Assembly: GCF_010015445.1 (NCBI RefSeq)
Contig: NC_053119.1
Coordinates: 26,008,383 to 26,072,382, forward strand
Origin: Perca fluviatilis
Taxonomy: Eukaryota; Chordata; Actinopteri; Perciformes; Percidae
Direction: 5' to 3'
DNA: 64,000 bases
In this document: piece by piece, positions 12,986-26,364 of the stretch
Layout: each line of letters opens with the position of its first letter
How positions within the stretch are numbered: the stretch's first letter is position 1
Made by a program: the position numbers and the translations under genes
Notes under the pieces: model-generated
What the model was told of the DNA's origin: nothing
Databases searched by the model: none
The model's input: only the letters and a program-made list of their open reading frames with translations

Positions 12986-13918
12986 CAGAGTTCAGTGTTA
13001 TCATGACCAGGCCAGACTCCAATACAGGTGCATATGGCAGTGCGGTCTCTAAGCCAGCCTTCACACAGAGATGATGTGAAGCACAGTGGTTGCTTTCAAT
13101 AAAACCATTGCTAGCATCCAGGCAATGCACTAAGCTGCCTGGTCCAAGATTCCAGCCATCTTCCAGCCAGTCTTCCTGCTTCCCTCATTAGGTACTCCGG
13201 CTGCAACCCCAAACCAAGAGGCGGGACAGATTCCCTCGAGAACCATAGCCAGGACTCAGTGGTAACACATGTGACACACTGGCTGCACATTTTCCAATTC
13301 AAACAAGCCAAAGAGGCTCAATACCAATCTGAACTCTCCTGTTCTCTCTGGATAGACTCAACAACTGCTCTCCAAGAATGTGATTAGAAAGAATAAATCA
13401 AGATGCAAAGACACCGATGCTTTTAAGTTTGCGGTCTATATTTCTGTGTCCCCCGTGCCCTTTTTCTGTCATCCCTATCTTTCTTTGCCTTCGCCCTATC
13501 AGTGCTTTACTGTAAACAGTTTAAGAAGCATGACTCATGTTGCTGTAATGCAATAGGAGGAGCGTGGCTTGAGATCAAAATGATGACTGTGAAGGTTCAA
13601 GGAAGAGCGATGAGCGAGTTAGTACGGGCTACACGCAAACTGTAGGAAAGTAAACTAAATGACCTGTGTCAAAGGATGTGAAATCAATGTGAAGTTCCTG
13701 AATCAATTCCATTGGTTGTGCTTGACAAATCACTTGCACGGCCATATCTGTCAAAGCATTACTCACGGTTTTCCAAGAATAGTCTGTACCCACACAAATA
13801 CATTTAAGTACCCACAGATGAGCACATTGAAACACATGTGCACACCAGCACTCTAATGGGTCAGTGTTTTCACAGCTGGGACCAGACAAGAAGCCAGCGC
13901 AAACAGTGACATGGACCA

Positions 13919-13921
<3 letters not shown>

Positions 13922-13965
<44 letters not shown>
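13922..13965. repeat. (GT)22 microsatellite
   Basis: An uninterrupted GT dinucleotide array of 44 bp inside abtb2 intron 1. Confidence 0.95.
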
Positions 13966-13967
<2 letters not shown>

Positions 13968-15014
13968 CCTGAAGTGGAACGTGCACATAACACTCTCACA
14001 CACAAACATAAATAGTAGTGTTTTGTGACGGATTAACCCTTTTTGTCTACTTAAGCTATATGGCTTATGGTCTTGACTCTATGCACACACTGACATGCTG
14101 ATGGTGCTCACAAGGTTAACCTAAATTCATCTGTACAATTATTCGGGCCAAACACAGGCTTGATGTCAATGCCTGGGCAAATTTGCAGCATGCCTATCAC
14201 ACAAGGATGAACGTAAGTTTATTTCACCATAATATTAATGTCCTGTTATGTTTTCCAAAACCGTATTTGATCCTGCTCCAGATTTGCGGAGCAGGGAGTG
14301 TATTTTCAGAGTGCTGGTTTCCCCATCTGTGTGACCACAGTGCTGGGCTGCTCTCCCTGCATCCTTCTGCCCACGGTTCCCACGCCTCTTTCTGGGCTAA
14401 ATACATATTTAGGGAAATACTGAGCAGCAAATCATATGTCCTGCTTTCTCAGTGCACCCCAAACCCATTACTCACAGCTCTTTACTACTTTTATAGAGCT
14501 GGAGAAGAGAAACTGAACTTTGCTTTTTGTTATTACTGGACCAAATCAAAGTTTATTTATCCAGGTAAATTGTGCCGGGCATGAATGCTCCCTTTCAGAT
14601 AGTCCCTGCTTCAGATACATACAGTTAAAGCCATAGAGCAGCCCTAACTTGGGAAACAAACGCAGACACAAAAACTATGAGAACATTTCAAAAGTTTCAC
14701 AAAAACTCAAATGGGGCTACATTTGGAACCTGTTCCGCCAGCCAGACCAGAGTTTAATGGACATCTGTGTGCCAGTCATAATGACCAATATATTCATAGC
14801 CACTTCCACTGTCCATTAGTAAAGCTACTACTCTGCACTTTAAAATGCCCGACAGTACTATCAACACAAGTTATATCAGGAAGCTTGTGCTATTTCCTTG
14901 TGAGGAGAAATGAATGACAAATGGATTCCTTTGTATAGCAGCACTGTGTAGTGAGTTCAACCAGTGCTGTGGAGCCATTTGAACACATGCAAAGCAGACT
15001 AAATGGGTTTCAGG

Positions 15015-15119
<105 letters not shown>

Positions 15120-15693
15120 TGTGTTTACGTGAATGTGCTTATGCGAGTGTGTGCATGAGTAATGAATAAGATCCTGGCACATCACAACCGGGTTTCTCTA
15201 ATGCACTCCCTGTAGACCAGAAGAAATAAACAGATAAAGAAGAAGTGGACGTGAACGTGGACACAATAGCAAAGAAAAAAAGAAGAAAAAAAGAGAGAGA
15301 GCCAAGAGTGAGAGTGAGCAAGAGAGGGCAGGATGAGGGAGTTTTCAGAATTGTTATTGGAGCCGTAGAAGTCATTTCTGACTTAAAGAGTTCCAGATGT
15401 GGGCCAGACCCTGAGAAAGAGAGAGAGCCGAAGATATGGAGAGAAATCAAATGGGAGGAGTATTTATCACACTGTACCCTTCCATATGATCAGAAGTATA
15501 ACCTTTCGTTCTGAGACTATCTGGTTTTGGAGCAGAAAGTGGATCTTTGCTTTTGTGTCCACTGATGGTTGTGATGGATTGGGGGGGGAGGGTGTTAGGG
15601 TGTGGGGTGTCAGGTGGTAGAGGGGTATGTGGCTTGCACAGCCCGGTCTTGGACCTATAAAAAGCTAGGGTGGTCAGAATAATGGCCTGTTGT

Positions 15694-15729
<36 letters not shown>

Positions 15730-17250
15730 GTCTTTCTCAAAACCAATGACTGAACCCACCAAAATAAGACCCAACCAAAAGACATCAGGTTAAATACTGG
15801 GACAAAAGCTGCTCTTTAACTTATTTTGCAATAAAATAACTCTAACTCAAGCATATGGCCGTATAACGGGCAAGTCCAATGCACTGCACTCTATTGTTTT
15901 TAACACTTGCAGGCTTAAATGGAGTGTACCTTATGAAGAAACCAGTTGAAGCTGCACATAATATGAAATGTATAAGGTGTCAGTGAATGAGTGTGTGCAC
16001 GCATGTGTGCAAGTACTGTGTGTTAAGTACCGACCTTTAGGAAGTTGGCATTGTTACAGAATTAACATCTTCTGCACATGCACACCATGCTTGCACAGAA
16101 AGGTGCTCCTGCATGATAACGTCTTAATTTAGTTTTAGATCAATAGTAAGCCTGCGGCCCAAGCATAATGGCTATCTCCAGTTATTTTCTCTGTCCCTCT
16201 CTCTCTGTTATGTATATGTGTATGTACATGGATGTGTACTATGCCCAGCTTCCCCAGCATTTTTTCCACTCCCTCTGTGTTGGGCTAAGCTGCACGATCA
16301 CACAACAAAAGGCCATTGTGCTGTAGTAAAAAGCTCTGCTCCGGGGAGCTGGTAGTGGGCCACAAACAAAGGCTGGTTACAATGTCCCAACACAAGCTCA
16401 TGAATCAACTCAACGCTGGGCTGCCAAAAGCTGCCACGAAAGAGCGCTATGAGTCTAGGGTTTGACAAAGATGGAAGGGATAGAGAGTTGATTGAGGAGG
16501 GATGTGAGGGTGGAGGAAACAAATGGACAGGGAGCAGGATGCACAGCTGGAGCTGGAAGAGAAAGCAGGAATATAGATGATATGTGGACATGGTTGTGGG
16601 TGAAAGGGATTTGTCCAACAGGAGAAGAGAGGGATGAGGAAATGGAAGAAGGGGAGGATTTGAAAGGAGTGCAGCCAACACAGCAGGAGGATGAGAGGTG
16701 AAGTCAGCGTAAACGGAGAGCTGTGTCAACAGACAAGCCTCCTGCCTGTGCTCTAAAGGCTCTTTGCACCCCAAATCACAATAGCAGAACAAGAGTGACA
16801 TGTGAGGACTCAATCTGACCAATGAGAGAGAAGTAGTTCATTAAATTTGGCTGTTCAACACAGAGTTTCTCCTAGTGCGACCTTGGTCAGAGAGAAAATA
16901 CCTTCTTTGTTCGTATCAGATGCCTCTGTTCTGTTTTTTTCTCCTATTCTGACAGGTCAAATTAGCAATGGATCCATCAAATGCTCACGTACAAAGAGCT
17001 GCTTTTGTACCCAGAAACAGGCCACATTTCACCTTTTCCTCACTGTGAGGGAGTGGAAAGTGGTGACCAGCACTCTGGAAGGAGTGTGTTAGACAGATTA
17101 AAAAAAAAAAAAAGTTTGGGGTGAATTTTGGCATCTATCACCACACAGAAAAACATTGAAAGCTGTCATTTGTAACACATGTTAGTTTAATTGCACTGAA
17201 AAATATATATAATATAAATATATAATAATAATAACTTAAAATATATTTAC

Positions 17251-18142
17251 CATTGGCGTTCTTCCCGCAGATCAGGTGCTCATAGTGCTGCAGGACTCCC
17301 CATAGCTCCGCGTCATTGTTCACCACCCCCTCCAAGGCCTCTGTGCTCACAGGGGTGCATGCTGACCCTGAATCCGGCCCTGAATGACCCCTCTCGGCCA
17401 TCAGCACCCTGGCTCCTATCTCCTCCACCAGAGCTTCCATGCACGCGGTCAAGCATATAGCTGCGTACTCATGGATGCGCACGGAGATGCGGGTGTCCAC
17501 CATCCAGCGGAAGAAGCGTCCCACGGAGAAGGAGAGTCCGCAGCGGGCGGACTTGCCCTTCCTCAGCAGCTCCCCGGCGCTCATACTATACATGGAGATC
17601 GCCTTGACCGTAGCAGAGACGCAGTGGTCGGCCAGGGACCAGCTGAGCACCAGCCTCATGGCGCTCTGCACCTCGAAGCGTGTGCAGCGGCAGTGCATGA
17701 CGCTGAGCCGCTGAGCCTCTCGGGAGATGCGGATGAGAGCCCTGCGGAGGAGAGCGGACAGCCGCCTCACGGCCTCCGGAGAGAACACAGGTGTAGCCCC
17801 CCCTTTAACGCTCCCACTCCCGGCCACTTTGCGAAGTATCTTGGCCACCTCCTCTTCGGTCCAGGGAAACTCTTCCAACTCAGGTAAGCGGGGACACTTG
17901 GAGAAGATGTCCTCCGGGTCTTCGGGGAGGACAGTGTTGACCGTGTCCCAGCTGTTGTTCCTGCTGTTCATGGAGCCCGAGTAGTACCACCAGTTGCCCC
18001 GGTGAGGGGCCGTCGTGAAGGCCTGGGAGTTTGACTTGGAGGAGGACAGGCTGAGGGATTTGCAGGAGTCCCCCGCCCCGTAGCCAGAGTCCAGCGTCAG
18101 GTCCTCCAGGGTTTTCATGTGGACATTGATCAAACCAGCCAT
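17251..18142 (-). CDS. abtb2: ABTB2 (ankyrin repeat/BTB protein 2), first coding exon
   Basis: This is the first coding exon of ABTB2 (BPOZ-2), 892 nt or 297 codons plus one base. The start ATG is at 18140-18142; the exon ends in NAN plus the first base of a Gly codon, then a GTAAAT donor at 17249-17250. The product opens [20 protein letters not shown] and continues with a Ser-rich stretch, [48 protein letters not shown] and [10 protein letters not shown], blocks I recognise as nearly invariant in vertebrate ABTB2. This N-terminal part holds the family's histone-fold-like region; ankyrin repeats and BTB domain are encoded further left, outside the window. ABTB2 is a cytoplasmic adaptor reported to promote eEF1A turnover through CUL3-type ubiquitination. 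The related BTBD11/ABTB3 is less similar. Whether this is the a or b fish copy is undecided. Antisense frames are shadows of its GC-rich codons. Confidence 0.93.
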
Positions 18143-18840
18143 TATTGTGAAACTGTGCTTTGGAGAGTTTTTTTTGGATGGGCGGCAATAAAGCTCGTCA
18201 ACGGTTTGAAGTCAATCAAGTAGCAGTCGAAACTCCCCAGCAGAGCTGGATGAACTGGTTACACAGCGGCACACTTCTCAGACATGCTGCCAAACGTAGT
18301 TCAGTGCAGGACAGCGAAACTACACAACTGTACGCGCAGATAATATTCTACTGAAAATGTCATCAGAGCTAGGCTACCCTGTATTGTTGTTAACGAACGG
18401 GACAGCCAGGGAAATTGAAAGACGCACCAGTCTCACCTTTCCCCGGGCAGGGCAGGGGTTTAAACTTTCCTCCGGTCTGTCTCTTTTGAAACACGGCGAA
18501 GTCTCTCCCCGCTCTCTGAATGCAGTCAGACCCGGCTTCCCTGGTTATTTAAATATGTCCCGTGTGGCCGCTCAACAGACCGAAACTGTTTCGTTTTTGC
18601 AGATAATCCGTGGAAAAGTCCGAGACTAGCCTACCTCACCGCCCTCCCGTCCCGGTGCTTGGTCAGGAACAGCCTGCCGCGGAGACACTCAGCTCTGGTG
18701 TGTGGAAGGAGGGACCGCTGCTGAATGACAACACGGAAGCTGCTCGAGCACCAATCAGGAGAGGGCCGACTTTAGCGGGCGGCCAATCAAGACCCGCTCC
18801 AATTCTTGGGAGCAATTTGGGAGAATAAGTGAACTTTGTT
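18143..18840 (-). promoter_or_regulatory. abtb2: abtb2 5' UTR and promoter-like GC-rich region
   Basis: Sequence immediately upstream of the abtb2 start codon. CpGs are frequent from exon 1 through about 18800, in contrast to the AT-rich flanks, so a CpG island is likely. Two CCAAT boxes (18751-18755 and 18783-18787) flank a GGGCGG GC box (18777-18782), a typical NF-Y/Sp1 arrangement for a TATA-less promoter. The transcription start is not visible. Regulatory function is inferred from composition and motifs only. Confidence 0.6.
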
Positions 18841-21800
18841 TCTCCTCAAACGAGCATCAAACAAACTTCCTGAACTCGTGTGACCCACATATGGCTGTAT
18901 TTGCTTTCATGCTCGAGGTACATTATTATTATTATTTTTTTTTCATTCACACAAAGTCCTAATACAGTGCTGCTATCTACAAATAAAGACGGGTAAAAGC
19001 GTTGATGTAATATGAAGCTATTACAGTGCTACTCATGAGTTTAGGAACCCATGCTAAAGTTGACTAAGAAGAGGAATACAAAAATCATCTTTTGGAAATT
19101 GATCTTAATGCTTTAATTAAAGAAATTAGGAAAAGTCCAGCCTTTAAGGACACCAATTTTCTTTGTGAATGAATATTGTATCGTAAATAAATAAATGTTC
19201 TTCCTTAAAATACAGGGGGCATAAGTATAGACACCCCTATGTTAAATTCCCATAGAGGCAGGCAGATTTTTATTATTAAAGGCCAGTTATTTCATGGATC
19301 CAGGATACCATCCTGATAAAGTTGCCTTGGCCTTTGGAATTAAAATAGCCCCACATCATCACATGCCCTTCACCATACCTAGAGATTGGCATGGGGTACT
19401 TTCTGTAAAATCATCTCTCAATGCAAATCAAACCAGCTATTAGGCTAACTGAAATAAAACCATGCCAATCTCTAGGTATGGTGAAGGGTATGTGATGATG
19501 TGGGGCTATTTTAATTCCAAAGGCCAAGGGAACTTTATCAGGATGCATAGTATCCTGGATCCATGAAATAACTGGCCTTTAATAAAAAAAATCTGCCTGC
19601 GTCTGTGGGAATTTAACATAGAGGTGTCTATACTTATGCCCCCTGTATTTTAAGGAAGAACATTTTTTATTTACGATACATTATTCATTCAGTCAATTAG
19701 TCAATTTTAGCATGGGTTCCTAAACTCATGAGTAGCACTGTAATAGCTTCATATTACTTCAACGCTTTTACACGTCTTTATTTGTTATTATACTTTTTAA
19801 CCTCAAATTGCAATTAAATATAATAATGTATAATCTAGGCTAGTTGACAGAATAAATCCATGGGGATAGGTGTTCCCCATTAGTTATTAAATTGATGGGT
19901 CTGAGGAAATTCTTCTTTACCTGGAACCAAAATGCACACCAAGCAGGCTTCAGTTATCTCCTTATGTTGACTCTGGGGGACTTGGCTTGCTGCCTGCACA
20001 TTAGCTAATCTCTCACCTGCAGCCTGTAACAGAAATTTAATCTGTAAAGTTCTTGGTAATAATGCAAAAGGTGGAGTAGTGTTTTATTTGATTAGGCTTA
20101 GGGTTTTCATAAAAGCTTATTTAGGATTGTAAGGAAGATAGATGTGTTGTAATAGCTTAAATAAGTAAGCTTCATTTTTCTTTTTTAAAGGTTCTCAACT
20201 AATAAATTGTGTACTGGCTCATATGGTTTGTACGCAATCCACTACTTGATGCTCATTCAGTACCAGTTTAGCAGTGGTAGTGCCAAAAAGGTGTTAGCTC
20301 TTGCTTTTTAAAACAAACTTTGAGCAAATCCCCTTAAGAAACTTCCCTTTTAAAGCATTGTGCGGCCCTGTTTGTTGTTACTGGTTCAGTGCTTTAACAT
20401 GCTCGAGGTAAAATAAAGCAAACATATTGAAGGGGCCTGTGACTACCTGCTTCTCATCACTCCGCACTCACATAGACAGGTAGGGTGTGCCTCAACTAGG
20501 ACAGAGTCCAACACTGTTGCATAATGGGTTTAGGGCTGAGCACTCACCCTGCATGCCTGTGAGACTGCAACACAATGTGAAAGAGCCTGCAATGAATATT
20601 TTCTCGCACATACAGACCTTGTGTTATAGGACATATTATACTATGTATGCAGGTAAAGTGGAAAAACTGACTCTCAAGCACACACGCTCTCAGACGTCAT
20701 GGTCTATGAATCACAGTAAGGGGAACTGAGTAGGGAGTCAACCTTTCAGTCCAGTTTAACCTCCCTCAGTTTTGCGCTGTTAGTCAAAACTCGTCTAAAT
20801 GAGATCAGAGGACACACAGGGCGTAGAAGAGATCACAGGAGGTCAGCACTTGACTCATCCAGACCTCATGTAGCTGTGGTGAGGACAGCGTTTACCTCAT
20901 GGTCTCTCTGTGTGCGTGCATGCTCAGGGCAGACCACCACCCAGAGCAAAGTGGCACACAGGGGGGGATCAACAACTCAAAACAAAAAAAAATAACTCTG
21001 CAAATGATTAAACATGGTCCGGAAAACATTACAGCTCTGTTGGAGTTCAAAATGTTAGTTTCCTAATGTTTGCTTTTCTCTCTGCATTGGCCATCATACT
21101 ATACGACAAATGTGATATTAGATCAATTTAACTTAGAATGGGTAACTGGATAGTGATGTCAGCCTCAGAGAATAAAAACAGAGTGAGGGTTGCAGAAGGT
21201 TTTTAACATGATGTCATATTTACTTTGCATTTGTAGCTTGTAATACAAGTACATCAGAGCCTGTTCAAATCTTGGCAACATGTACTTTTAGTAATCAATG
21301 TAAACATTTCTTAATCTAGCTGAATATACCTTATTTATAATTTCTTTTTTAAAAGCTCAAGAAATAGGTTTGACAGGTCATTTCGAGTTTTTGAGCCACA
21401 TTCACTTCTTTTAGGCTCTATAGTGAATTGTTAAGTTTTTTTTTTTTTTACAAACCCATTGAGCTTAATACAACCCTTTGTTGGAACAAAAAAAGCCTCA
21501 TCAAGTCACCTAACTGGCATGTTTAAAATGAGCTTCTACTATGTGGTTAAGAAGAATTGTTAAGACTTGTTTGCATATATGAAGTGATCCTTGTGTGTCT
21601 AGGAGAGGGATTTTGCACTCTAGCAATGTTCGTCTGTCTACTCACTCATAGTGTCATTTCTCCTCCACTGTATCAACCCAGCCCCTGCTCAAAATATGTA
21701 TATTATTTCCTCATTTGCATTCCTCATTGCAAGCCATTCAACCATTGTATATCAGCAGGTATGTATGTATGGATGGGTGGATGGATGGAGCACCACCATG

Positions 21801-21911
21801 TGGTCAGATAGGAAATAGAGTTGTTGTAACTGATATTATTTCACATATGTTTTACACGAAACAATACAACAAAGCAAAAAGATGAAAAAAAAAAATATAT
21901 GAAAAATGATC
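18841..21911. other. intergenic region between b4galnt4 and abtb2
   Basis: No coding region is recognisable. The left third is the large foldback element (18979-19785). The rest is AT-rich unique-looking DNA with a small GGAT/GTAT tandem patch near 21755-21790. It is short for a fish intergenic region and would hold distal promoter elements of abtb2. Confidence 0.6.
18979..19785. mobile_element. foldback element with ~400-bp inverted arms derived from a Tc1/mariner transposon
   Basis: Arms of about 400 bp (18979 to about 19395, and about 19462 to 19785) are imperfect reverse complements around a 66-bp centre. Inner landmarks include ACTCATGAGTTTAGGAACCC on the left with its inverse on the right, and CCATGCCAATCTCTAGGTAT at the start of the right arm. 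The right arm reads on the plus strand as YGEGYVMMWGYFNSKGQGN, like the central catalytic part of Tc1-type transposases. The arms differ by scattered substitutions and one 4-bp indel, so the element is not recent. CAGTGCTAC...GTAGCACTG lies inside the arms flanked by TA. No intact transposase is present. Confidence 0.8.
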
Positions 21912-24032
21912 TGGACGTAAGCATAAAATTTTATTTGCAAAAAACCAACAAATCAAAATAAAAGTACAATACATTCTTAAAACCTTTTCTCTACAAAACA
22001 ATTTCACAGAAATTACCTTGGAATGTATATTCCTATTTTTCATCTTTATGTTTCTTATATATATATATATAGTCTTATATTGAATGTGTTTCTTTTGTTC
22101 TTTAAATAGTCCCGTGTCAGTGTCAAATGACGTACAGTATAGACCTTTTTTCCTGTAGAGGCAAAGAAAGGGTCTTGGAGGGCATTTTGACAATCATATA
22201 GTCAATAACAGATCATTAACTCTCATCCACATATTTGTCCAGCCTTGAGCCCTCCAGCCACTCCCCATCAATATAAGTACCATGTTGCATAAACAGAGGC
22301 ATTAGGAGCCCGGCCTCCAGCCAAACTAATGGGAGCAGGTGGGGTCCTGCTGGACTGCAGCTGCCAGTAAGTCTCCATCACACCTCCTGATTTCACTCAG
22401 TAGTCATTAGTCCCATCTTTGTGTATATCTCACCAATGGGGCACTGGCTTGCAAAGACCACTCCTTGCTTTTAAGGTAATATAACAAACCAACATGTCTG
22501 TAATCCATTGAAGAGGACCATGTTTCCTTATTTTACAGTGTATCTGAATTTACAGTGACATTACATCCTGCTGATAAATAACTGTGTATTTCGGTCTGTC
22601 CCTGCCCTCTTCTGTCATTAGAGTAGTTTAAAAACTGCCTGCAGCCAAACCCTGAAAAAGGCACACATTTGTGAAACAGCCATGCCTTGCCACATTGTGT
22701 CCCAACACATTAACTGGTCTCCCTTCTGTTGGAGCATTACACAAACTTAAAAGAAGAGTGTTGATGTTTTCGATAGCGAAGCAATCATCGTCCTGGTGGT
22801 ATTTTAATATGAGAAATGCAACTCTCAGCTAAGAAAATGCTTAATACAATGGTGTTCCAACGTTCAAATCAAATGTCAGAAAGCGGTTGTTGTCCTCTGC
22901 TTCCCTCCTGTTAGAGTTTTAAGTTCCAGTTGACGATGAGGTTAGAGATGTGGAGGGAATTGAGGATACCGTCAGTAGAGTGAAAAGGTGTAAACTGTTT
23001 ACAAATTCAGTGTTTTAGAACAGAAAATAGCACCCCAAACGTTGTGCATCCATGCTCTGTGAGGACAAATGAAAACAGCACAACAAACGTCAGTCAATGA
23101 AACAAAATGAATCAAGTCATAACCGATAGCTAGCATTAATATGGGTGTAGTACATAAAACAAATGTTTCAACAGATACAAATACACAAATTTGCATGACA
23201 TTGAGACAGACAGAGGCAGAAATGAGCCGAAGATGAAGAGAGATACAGAGGGAGAGGGAGGGGGAGGGACAGAAAGAGATATAAAGATGACATATCTGTC
23301 AGTATCTGTTTCTAAAAGGGCTTTTCTGATCCAAAACCTTTTTTTTTTTTGTTTAATAATATCAGGTTTCAGGAGAACGTCAGCACCTCGGTTAATGATA
23401 TCCAACAGGTAGTTGTTGATGTATTTAGAAATACTGTTTAACCAAAGACAGAGATCCTCTACTCGATCTACGCCACCATGTCTGAATCTATCTGAATAAC
23501 ACGTTGACACACATTCTATTAGGCTCCCATGTGAGAGCGTGTTAGAAAAAAAGATCTTAGGTTGTCTTCACATCTCCTTGTTAGAAAAAGGTGCTTCCTG
23601 TCATCATAAGCACACACAAGCGGCAACACACCCACATATACTTATGTACATACCGACACATACACCCACACACCCACACACACACACATACACAGCTGCT
23701 TTCCAGTCCGTCTGAAAACATTGCACCAAAAAAAGGACAGAGAGAAGGAGAACAAAAATAACTCTTCTCTCTGTACAGTAGTTCAGTCAGTGAGGCAAAG
23801 TAATGACTCAGGTCTATTTGCGTAAACAGCTCGCTGTAAAGTTCAGATTTGGACTCTGTTTCCTCATATAGGCAAGCATACAAGAGGGGCCGATGGCGAA
23901 ACAGAGGCGTCCCTAAAAGGAGCCTGTTTCAAATAAAGGCAGAGTTCAGGCAGTGAGCGAGCTCCTACAGGTCTCTCTCTCACACACAGTGGATCTGCAG
24001 GTGGGTTCAGTATCCTCCGACCAGCAGGGGGA
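21912..24032 (-). other. b4galnt4: probable b4galnt4 3' UTR
   Basis: About 2.1 kb between the b4galnt4 stop codon and the first AATAAA met on the minus strand (21930-21935), which would place cleavage around 21912. No splice-like or coding pattern is seen, and the sequence lacks recognisable transposons apart from a CA-rich patch near 23610-23690. UTR extent is inferred from the stop and the poly(A) signal only; shorter isoforms are possible. Confidence 0.45.
21930..21935 (-). terminator. b4galnt4: candidate poly(A) signal AATAAA for b4galnt4
   Basis: TTTATT on the plus strand is AATAAA on the minus strand. It is the first canonical hexamer after the stop codon of b4galnt4; only ATTAAA variants occur earlier. 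Confidence 0.4.
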
Positions 24033-24147
24033 CTATCCTTTAGGAGTTTTCTTGTTTTGGGCGTTCCACATGCCTCGTTTAGAGTGGTAGTAGTGAAAGA
24101 AGTTCCTCAAGCGTAGTCTCTCTACCTCCAAACCATTCTGCAGTACC
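24033..24147 (-). CDS. b4galnt4: b4galnt4 terminal coding exon
   Basis: The acceptor AG is at 24148-24149. The first base completes an Arg codon, followed by [20 protein letters not shown] and a Lys-rich C-terminus ending in PKG and TAG (24033-24035). Family members end in the same HSKRGMW motif and a basic tail, so the C-terminus looks complete. Confidence 0.95.
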
Positions 24148-26324
24148 CTAGAGGGAGCAGAGGGAGAAACACTGGGTTAAAACTGGGTTCTTTTCATAAT
24201 GCTGGGTTACAAGGGAAGCAACAAGCTTTTTTCATACAAGAGAGAAAATATTGGGTTAACAATATTTGTTGTAGCAACTTTTCTTGGGTCATATTCAAAA
24301 TACTGAAGACTGTTGTCATCTTCAAAAGGCTGATGAACTTATTTTTCTTCTTTTATGAAAGTGTCAGTTCACCCAGCTTACATCTGTGTGGTATCTAAAC
24401 ATAGCCTGACATCGCCAGACTAAAGTTGTTATCCAATCCAGTATCTGCCAAAGCAATAACACATGAGTTTGCAGATTAGTCTGGTTCCCAGGCTAATCTA
24501 AACATGCAGATAGTTTCAGTTTTATTTGCTCAATTATCCATCTGGCGGCTTCTATACCCAAATTCAGCTCATAATTGCAACACGTTTTGATAGCAGCAGC
24601 CTTTCTTGATTTTCTTCTTGACTTTGCTGGCCGAAACATTCAACACTGGGAGCATGCAATATTAATTGTGCGTGCTGTCTCTGATTTCCCTTCATATGCT
24701 GTTTGTTGTCCTGCACTTGTATCCTATTGGCATTGTGCACACTATCCACCTTCATTGTTTTAAAAAAGGACATTCACACACTGCACACTTGAGGTACAGC
24801 AGTGACAATCCACACAAATACAAATATTGTATCTTCACAGTAATGAATTGTAGTATACTGGAAGTGGCCACCATCGTTTACGCTTCTGTACAACATGATG
24901 TAACACAATTACCATTAAAAAGCATATCATGTTTAACTACAACTTTAAACTTTACCATGACTTGAGTCAACATCTCTCTGACACAGTCGCAGCAACAAAA
25001 AAAGAACTCAATGACCTTCTAATAGTATTCCTCGCATTCATACTGTGTTGGCTTGTTGCTGGGTTACCTGTCCAGCAGCTCCCAGTCCTCTCCACCCCAG
25101 CGGTCTTTGAATTCCTCCGTGTTCATCCCTCCAATCTTATCAAAATCAGACTTATAGATTCCAAAAAGGCCGAAGCCGTTCACTTCCCAGTAACCTGCGG
25201 AAAGCACAAAAAGAAATTTAACAGAAACGATTGGGCCCGTTGCATGTCACTGCATTAACAGTGATCTGATGCCTATACAGTACATGTATAGGCTTTTGAT
25301 GCAAGTAATTATTATGCATGTAAACTGAGAACCTGTATCAGGAATTCAAAGTAGTTGTCTGGAACTTGGGAATGAGTTTGAGTGACGTGTCTAAAAACTA
25401 AAAACTTTAAAACTGTGTTGATGTTTGTGTGATTATTCCTGTATGAGCGAAGACGCGTGTGTGTAATGTGTGTCGTGTGTGTTTTGTTGTGCGTTACCAT
25501 CAGGCTCCTGTGGCGAACTGCCGCAGCTGAGTCTCATGACAATGGGAGCGAACGCAAGGCGTCCCTCCACGCAGTGCTTCCTGATGCTTTCCAGGATGTT
25601 GAGAGGGAAGTGGATGTGCAGATCACACAGGAACACAATGCTGTGACTATCCTGCAAGAGGAAACACAAATGTAATCTTTCTTATGTCTGAGAACAAGAA
25701 AAGTGTGTGTGAATGAGTCTGCAAATTTCTCTGCCTGTGATTGGATGTTCACACACGCCTAATATGGGATTTTCGGATTAAAGAAAGTGGAGAAGTCTGG
25801 GCTCAGCGTCAGTGGCTTGTCTTCACTTCCAGACCCTGCAGGCCGTTCAGACATGAGTGACGGCCCTGTCATCAAACGGTGACAGCACTGACACCCAACC
25901 GACGGATCAACGTCTGTCCAAATTTCCATCCGCTCCACGCCCCTGTGGGTGGGTGTGCGTGCGTGTGTGACAGAGAGACAGGCTAGAAAGCGGCGTTAAG
26001 GGCACATGCACACAAATAACCTGTGAAAGGGAATGGATGTGACAGCTATGGCATACACATGACAGAGGAAATGCAGCTAACTGTCTAAGTGATTCCCCGT
26101 CACCCACAGCTGGGCTCTGTGGCAGAGCGCGGATGGAAGCAGGAGGAGGCTCGGAGGTAAGGGCGAGATCCACAGCCCGTGACAGACCGGCCTAGCATTG
26201 ATGTATTCATTATGCATGAGTGTTCTTTCGGTCTGTCCATCAGTTAAGGTCATGTGGTCAGTGTGAGTGGCTGACCTTCAGTGAGTGGCTTTTTCCCTGC
26301 CAGCTTGCATATTGTTGTCTTGCC

Positions 26325-26364
<40 letters not shown>

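Noticed and set aside
16298..16822. 174-residue minus-strand frame rich in Leu/Pro/Ser
   Set aside because: No domain or conserved motif; low-complexity composition from a purine-rich plus strand; no splicing context with abtb2.
17384..17887. 167-residue open frame on the plus strand
   Set aside because: It lies antisense to the abtb2 exon and is a by-product of its GC-rich codons; its composition resembles no known protein.
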